Both the position numbers and the translations under genes were made by a program. The notes under the pieces are model-generated. The model was given only the letters and a program-made list of their open reading frames with translations, ran no database searches and was not told the DNA's origin. This document shows, in pieces, positions 59,713 to 64,000 of a stretch of DNA of 64,000 bases. Source of the stretch: an uncultured Veillonellaceae bacterium (lineage in GTDB: Bacteria > Bacillota > Negativicutes > Selenomonadales > Selenomonadaceae). Within the stretch, counting starts at the first letter, position 1, and each line of letters opens with the position of its first letter. Location of the stretch: contig CAMFES010000001.1 in the NCBI GenBank assembly GCA_945949525.1, positions 1-64,000 of the forward strand. The letters are read 5' to 3'.

Positions 59713-60392
59713 TGAATGATTTACATGTTTTAGAACATAACAATATTCGGGTAATGACTACGGAACAATTGGCGGAGGCATATGGTTGCGTAGCTCAGCA
59801 GATAAAACAGAATTTTAATAATAATAAGAATCGGTTTGTGGAAGGGAAGCACTATTATCGTTTGGAAGGCACAGACCTTAAGGACTTCAAGAGGTATGTC
59901 GAAAATATAGACTTACCTATAAGCAAGTTTTCTCCAACGATTTATCTTTGGACGAAGCAAGGAGCGGCACGCCATAGCAAGATGCTGGGGACAGACAGAG
60001 CATGGGATGTTTTTGATGAGTTGGAAGAACATTACTTCAATCCTACAAAGAGCCTGACTCCGGAGGAATTTCTGCTTTATAGTGCCAAGCAGATAGTAGA
60101 GCAGGCAAAAGCCATCAAGGCTGCCAATGCCCGTATTGATAAGGTGGATGAAAGGCTGCTTGAAGTGGAATCAAAGCAGATGACGATTGACCGCTGCCAT
60201 TATACCATCATTGGTTATGCCAACCTTATGGGTATTCGGGGTGTGGATAGAAGAGCTGCAGCAACACTTGGCCGTAAGGCATCTGGGATGTCTAGAAAGC
60301 AGGGGTACCACATTGGTAAGGAGTACGATGCCAAGTATGGAGTGGTGAACACCTACCATGCGGATATTTTGCAGGAAGTTTTTAGGAGGTGA
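59712..60392 (+). CDS. ORF6N-domain phage regulator
   Basis: 226 aa. ORF6N (about 10-95: VMTTEQLAEAYGCVAQQIKQ, RFVEGKHYYRLEGTDLKDFK), a coiled coil (about 120-155) and a C-terminal ORF6C-like region. Antirepressor-type regulator. A second regulator in this operon besides Rha. Confidence 0.85.
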   Translation: MNDLHVLEHNNIRVMTTEQLAEAYGCVAQQIKQNFNNNKNRFVEGKHYYRLEGTDLKDFKRYVENIDLPISKFSPTIYLWTKQGAARHSKMLGTDRAWDVFDELEEHYFNPTKSLTPEEFLLYSAKQIVEQAKAIKAANARIDKVDERLLEVESKQMTIDRCHYTIIGYANLMGIRGVDRRAAATLGRKASGMSRKQGYHIGKEYDAKYGVVNTYHADILQEVFRR

Positions 60393-60398
60393 TGCCCA

Positions 60399-61736
60399 AT
60401 GAAGTTCATACCACATGATTATCAGAAATGTGCTGTGGCTTTTATCGAAAAGAACGAGATTGCCTGTCTGCTATTAGATATGGGCTTAGGCAAAACAGTG
60501 ATTACCCTTACGGCTTTGAAACATCTTCTGGATAATGGAGTAGTGAGGCGGATATTAATCGTTGGGCCATTAAGAGTCGCAAGAGATACATGGCCTGCCG
60601 AAATAAAAAAGTGGGATCATCTGAAAGGTCTTAAATATTCTGTGGCTGTTGGCAGCACAGCAAAAAGGATTGAAGCCATAAATGACAAGACCGCCCAGAT
60701 TGTTATTATTAACCGCGAGAATGTGGACTGGCTTATTAAGCACAACAGCTTTGACTATGACATGGTGGTGATTGATGAGCTGAGCAGCTTCAAGAGCCAT
60801 AAGAGCAAGCGATTCAAGGCACTTATGAGCAAGCGGCCATTTGTTAAAAGGATTGTAGGCCTAACCGGTACTCCTAGTTCCAATGGTCTGATGGACCTCT
60901 GGGCGGAGTTCAAGGTGCTGGATATGGGTAAAAGGCTTGGGCGGTTCATCGGAAACTACCGGGAGTGGTACTTCCGCCCGGATAAGATGAATGGACCTAT
61001 CGTATATTCCTATAAGCCTATGCCATTTGCTGAGAAGGAAATCTATGAAAAGATATCTGACATTACAATATCCATGTCAGCCCTTGACCATCTGAAAATG
61101 CCAGAGCTGATAATAAACGAGGTGGAGGTAGAAATGAATCCCCACGAGCGCAGGAAGTACAATGATTTAAAAGATGAGCTGGTTCTTGAAATTCCAGACG
61201 GAGTCATCACCGCAGCCAATGCTGCAAGCCTTACCAATAAGCTGTGTCAGATGGCCAATGGCAGGATCTACGATGAGGATAAGAACATCATCCACATCCA
61301 TGACCGAAAGCTTGATGCCCTTGAGGATATTATAGAATCCGCCAATGGGCAGCCTGTGCTGATAGCATACTGGTTCAAGCATGACCTTGAAGCTATCAGT
61401 AGCAGGTTCAAGGTCAGAGAGATTAAGACATCAGCTGATATTGCTGACTGGAATGATAAGAAAATCCCTGTGGCTGTTATCCATCCAGCGTCAGCTGGTC
61501 ATGGCCTTAATCTTCAGTCGGGCGGTAACATCCTTGTCTGGTATGGTCTTACCTGGTCGTTGGAGCTGTATCAGCAGACCAATGCAAGGCTTTGGCGTCA
61601 GGGTCAGACCTCTGGCACAGTGGTTATCCAGCATATTGTCTGCAAGGACACGGTTGACGGTAACATTCTGAAGGCTTTGAAGGCCAAAGACACAACTCAG
61701 GCAGCACTAATTGAAGCGGTAAAGGCGGTGGTCTGA
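60399..61736 (+). CDS. SNF2-family DNA helicase
   Basis: 445 aa. Walker A LLDMGLGKTVITLTALKHL, motif II VIDELSSFKS (DEAD-box variant), GLTGTPSSNGLMDLWAEF, and C-terminal ARLWRQGQTSGTVVIQHI. A phage branch-migration/remodelling ATPase normally paired with VRR-NUC. Confidence 0.95.
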   Translation: MKFIPHDYQKCAVAFIEKNEIACLLLDMGLGKTVITLTALKHLLDNGVVRRILIVGPLRVARDTWPAEIKKWDHLKGLKYSVAVGSTAKRIEAINDKTAQIVIINRENVDWLIKHNSFDYDMVVIDELSSFKSHKSKRFKALMSKRPFVKRIVGLTGTPSSNGLMDLWAEFKVLDMGKRLGRFIGNYREWYFRPDKMNGPIVYSYKPMPFAEKEIYEKISDITISMSALDHLKMPELIINEVEVEMNPHERRKYNDLKDELVLEIPDGVITAANAASLTNKLCQMANGRIYDEDKNIIHIHDRKLDALEDIIESANGQPVLIAYWFKHDLEAISSRFKVREIKTSADIADWNDKKIPVAVIHPASAGHGLNLQSGGNILVWYGLTWSLELYQQTNARLWRQGQTSGTVVIQHIVCKDTVDGNILKALKAKDTTQAALIEAVKAVV

Positions 61737-61942
61737 TGGAGTATGAGATGTGCGAGCAGGGAATAGAGAATCTAGTAACAGGCATTGTGACACAGGCAGC
61801 AAAGGATTATCGCAAGGTCAGGCACTTGGAGAATTCCTACGAAAAGCGTGAGCTGGAGGAGTTCTTCTTATCAACATGGTTTCATCAGCTGACAGGACTT
61901 GATGGACAGATGGTGCTGGATAAATTAAAGGCAGGTGATTGA
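61736..61942 (+). CDS. Small hypothetical phage protein
   Basis: 68 aa, 1-nt overlap with the helicase stop. Helical, acidic (YEMCEQGIENLVTGIVTQAA). No function recognised; conserved in position in similar cassettes. Confidence 0.65.
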   Translation: MEYEMCEQGIENLVTGIVTQAAKDYRKVRHLENSYEKRELEEFFLSTWFHQLTGLDGQMVLDKLKAGD

Positions 61943-61945
61943 TAC

Positions 61946-62365
61946 ATGAACGCAAAGGAATATCTTGAGCAGGCACACTCCATGGACCTGCAGATAAAAA
62001 GCAAGATAGCACAGCTTAAAAGTATTCAGTCTTTATCCCAAAAGGTAACACAGGTGCTGACGGATATGCCAAAAGCACAAATGCTGTCTTCTTCTCTTGA
62101 AGATACTGTATGTAAGGCTGTAGATCTTGAACATGAAATAAAGGAGGCTGTATCATGCCTTGGTGCTATAAGACATGATATTGAGGATAAGGTAGCATTG
62201 GTTAAACCGACAGAGGTAAGGTCAGTGTTGGAGCTTAGGTATCTAGCATTTATGGACTGGGACGAGGTAGCAGCAAGCATGAATTACACTAGACGCTGGG
62301 TGCTGAAACTTCATTCCAGGGGATTGGAGCAGGTGGATGAACTATTAAAAAGAGGAGGAACTTAA
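61946..62365 (+). CDS. DUF1492/ArpU-like late transcription regulator
   Basis: 139 aa. A coiled coil, then a region-4-like HTH (VRSVLELRYLAFMDWDEVAA, SMNYTRRWVLKLHSRGLEQV). These proteins activate phage late genes. The next promoter (62467-62495) is a natural target. Confidence 0.82.
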   Translation: MNAKEYLEQAHSMDLQIKSKIAQLKSIQSLSQKVTQVLTDMPKAQMLSSSLEDTVCKAVDLEHEIKEAVSCLGAIRHDIEDKVALVKPTEVRSVLELRYLAFMDWDEVAASMNYTRRWVLKLHSRGLEQVDELLKRGGT

Positions 62366-62367
62366 AT

Positions 62368-62427
62368 ATGAGTTACAAAGAAGCATTGAGAGATATGATT
62401 CCAGTGACTAAGACCCAAGAGTATTGA
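62368..62427 (+). CDS. Very short ORF with good ribosome site (19 codons)
   Basis: AGAGGAGG before ATG 62368; product MSYKEALRDMIPVTKTQEY. It may be a leader peptide before the late promoter or a decayed gene. Confidence 0.3.
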   Translation: MSYKEALRDMIPVTKTQEY

Positions 62428-62466
62428 TGAAGTTCTAAAAAAAAGAAAGTGTTCACATTAATTCAC

Positions 62467-62495
62467 TTACAAGACTTGATTATAAGTGGTATTAT
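62467..62495 (+). promoter_or_regulatory. Probable late promoter
   Basis: -35 TTACAA (62467-62472), 17-bp spacer, -10 TATTAT (62490-62495), between the DUF1492 gene and the packaging genes. Confidence 0.5.
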
Positions 62496-62511
62496 ATACC
62501 TAGCGAACAAA

Positions 62512-62542
62512 GGCCACCGCGGAGAAATCTACGGTGGCTTTT
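62512..62542 (+). terminator. Hairpin just after the late promoter
   Basis: GCCACCG (62513-62519) pairs with CGGTGGC (62532-62538), followed by TTTTC. It starts about 10 nt into the predicted transcript, so it either ends early transcripts or marks antitermination control. Confidence 0.7.
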
Positions 62543-62559
62543 CTATTGGAGTGATTAAC

Positions 62560-62931
62560 ATGCCAAGAAAACCGATGAAGCCTTGCAAGCATCCTGGATG
62601 CCCAAAGCTGACAGATGGGAATTTCTGCAGGGAGCACGAACTCCAGCACATGAGAGAGTACGAGAAGTATGAACGTAAGCCCGCGGAAAGGCAGCGGTAC
62701 AATTATCAGTGGCGTAAGCTGCGGAAGGCTTATGTGAAGGACCATCCGGTATGTGAGCTGTGTCTCTTGGAGCACAGGGCAACTCCTGTTGAAGAGGTGC
62801 ACCATATCTATCCGCTAGATCATGGCGGTACCAACACACCGCTTAATCTTCTTAGCCTCTGCAAGTCCTGCCACAGCAGGATAACAGCAGCCATGGGAGA
62901 CAGATGGAACAAGCGAGAATATAAATACTGA
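62560..62931 (+). CDS. HNH endonuclease
   Basis: 123 aa. CELCLLEHRATPVEEVHHIY, LDHGGTNTPLNLLSLCKSCH: the complete HNH motif with two CxxC zinc pairs. Phage HNH proteins next to terminase genes assist genome packaging cuts. TGGAGTG before ATG 62560. Confidence 0.93.
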   Translation: MPRKPMKPCKHPGCPKLTDGNFCREHELQHMREYEKYERKPAERQRYNYQWRKLRKAYVKDHPVCELCLLEHRATPVEEVHHIYPLDHGGTNTPLNLLSLCKSCHSRITAAMGDRWNKREYKY

Positions 62932-63039
62932 CCCCCAGGGGGAGGTCAAATCTCTAAAAATGAACAAATGTGCACCGGGGGCATCCCTTCGTGCAGAAAA
63001 AGTGCGATTTCAGAAGGGCAAAAGGAAGGAGGGTTCGGT

Positions 63040-63609
63040 TTGCCAACAAAATCTAATAATACGGGAGGGCGTGGCGGTGCCAGACCAGGTGCCGGGAGAA
63101 AGAAAAAATCCCTGGCAGACAAAGTGGCAGCAGGCAATCCTGGTGGCAGACCGTTAGTTGTGCTCGATATTCCGGATATGCCTGAACCTGTGGAACTTGA
63201 AGGTGCTGACATGCCTGAGCCTCGTGAGTTCATGACCGCCCAGCAGCGTGACGGCAGTGAACTTCAGGCTAAAGAAATATATACAGAAACATGGAACTGG
63301 CTGAAGAGGATAGGAATGCATACCAAGGTCAGCAAGCAGATGCTTGAGAGGTATGCCATGTGTTCCGCCCGGTGGATTCAATGCGAGGAGCTTACCTCAA
63401 AGATGGGTATGCTCAGCAAGCATCCAACATCCGGCAAGCCTATCACCAGCCCGTTCATCAATATAGGAATAAACTACATGAACCAGGCCAACAGGCTATG
63501 GGCGGAGATATTCCAGATAGTAAAAGAGAATTGCATAACCGGCTATGAGGGAGACACACCGTCAGATGACTTGATGGAAAGACTGCTGAGAGCCAGGGAA
63601 CGGAGGTAA
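63040..63609 (+). CDS. P27-family phage terminase small subunit
   Basis: 189 aa. GGRGGARPGAGRKKKSLADK at the N-terminus and the P27 core (YTETWNWLKRIGMHTKVSKQ). TTG 63040 has AGGAGGG upstream; the 5'-extended frame has no site. It recognises phage DNA and, with the large subunit (outside the window), starts packaging. Confidence 0.88.
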   Translation: MPTKSNNTGGRGGARPGAGRKKKSLADKVAAGNPGGRPLVVLDIPDMPEPVELEGADMPEPREFMTAQQRDGSELQAKEIYTETWNWLKRIGMHTKVSKQMLERYAMCSARWIQCEELTSKMGMLSKHPTSGKPITSPFINIGINYMNQANRLWAEIFQIVKENCITGYEGDTPSDDLMERLLRARERR

Positions 63610-63612
63610 TTT

Positions 63613-64000
63613 ATGAACGAACTCAAATATGAGCTGGTTGATGTCGATAGGCTGATACCATATATCAATAATGCAAGAACACATTCTGCTGACCAGGTAT
63701 CGAAGCTGGCTAGTGCAATAAAGGAATTTGGCTTTATCAATCCTGTGATTACTGATGGGGAGAATGGCATCCTCGCGGGGCATGGACGCATCATGGCTGC
63801 AAAGCAGCTGGGGATTCAGCAGGTGCCATGTATATCGGCAGCTTATCTTACCGAAGCGCAGAAAAAAGCCTATATTCTGGCAGACAACAGATTGTCCCTT
63901 GATGCAGGTTGGGATAATGAACTCTTAAAAATAGAGATAGAATCCTTGCAGACTGATGGCTTTGACATCGGCCTTACTGGATTTGACGAAAAAGAGCTGG
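63613..64000 (+). CDS. ParB-like domain protein, probably DNA methyltransferase (cut by window end)
   Basis: At least 129 aa, GGAGG before ATG 63613. ParB/Srx-like nuclease domain: VDRLIPYINNARTHSADQVS, FGFINPVITDGENGILAGHG (GxxR-type loop as GHGRIMAA), ILADNRLSLDAGWDNELLKI. In phages this domain usually leads into an N4/N6 DNA methylase; that part lies beyond the window. Confidence 0.85.
   Translation, partial: MNELKYELVDVDRLIPYINNARTHSADQVSKLASAIKEFGFINPVITDGENGILAGHGRIMAAKQLGIQQVPCISAAYLTEAQKKAYILADNRLSLDAGWDNELLKIEIESLQTDGFDIGLTGFDEKEL

Larger units (their letters stand above)
42157..64000 (+). mobile_element. Prophage, left part (continues past the window)
   Basis: Continuous phage gene order from accessory genes through immunity, replication and DNA packaging start (small terminase at 63040). 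The base composition is AT-richer than the chromosome to the left. It begins at the truncated comEC and has no right boundary or integrase in view. Confidence 0.93.

Noticed and set aside
42157..64000. Phage integrase in the window
   Set aside because: No tyrosine or serine recombinase motif in any frame; it must lie beyond the right end or be absent.

Overview
The window reads as a chromosome segment of a diderm Firmicute (Negativicutes), most probably Selenomonadaceae. The reasons are gene content and order (DUF1934–argS–rpoE–pyrG, FloA with a small NfeD, CheX proteins, a TAXI-type TRAP transporter with DUF1850) and GC-rich codon use. The genus cannot be fixed from the sequence alone. Genes lie mostly on the + strand.

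Layout, chromosomal part (1-42156): three tRNAs (Asn, Glu, Val); an NfeD-like/FloA membrane-scaffold operon; a GT2 glycosyltransferase facing a GtrA flippase-like gene, with a candidate Fur-controlled small RNA between them; PutP; two CheX-type proteins; DUF1934, argS, rpoE (delta) and pyrG; a ~2.4 kb AT-richer island bounded by ~345 bp inverted repeats, carrying a methyltransferase fragment and a ferredoxin/NapH-like pair; an aldose-epimerase-like gene; a PhnD-like lipoprotein, NarX-like kinase, NarL-like regulator, secreted HAD phosphatase and GDPD that look like one phosphate-scavenging unit; codA; mfd and mazG; a small symporter accessory protein, a Na+/solute symporter and a creatininase; hup; a TAXI SBP, DUF1850 and TRAP permease; AhpC, a stand-alone AhpF N-terminal protein and an ArsD-like protein; a PAS-GGDEF-EAL protein; queF; a nitroreductase; comEA and comEC.

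At about 42150 comEC stops abruptly where its metallo-beta-lactamase domain should start, and a prophage begins. It runs past the window end. Its left edge has accessory genes (a PD-(D/E)xK protein, a putative restriction enzyme with a HaeIII-like cytosine methyltransferase). A leftward lysogeny block follows (SLOG, Nudix, a broken ImmA, small proteins, an intact ImmA, an XRE repressor). A divergent repressor/Cro switch then leads to the early-replication operon: a sigma-like factor, DUF2800, a DUF2815 ssDNA-binding protein, a PolA-type polymerase, a Rha antirepressor, a DUF3987 primase-helicase, VRR-NUC, an ORF6N protein, a SNF2 helicase and a DUF1492 late regulator. HNH, small terminase and a ParB-like domain gene complete it to the window edge. 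No integrase is in view; it is probably at the unseen right end.

The most interesting non-coding signals are the candidate Fur-controlled sRNA (3326-3475), the inverted-repeat island (11476-13851), the prophage-comEC junction, and several structured phage leaders: an RBS-sequestering hairpin near 49893-49929, two hairpins sharing an identical 16-nt loop segment, and a mutually exclusive hairpin set at 54709-54880.
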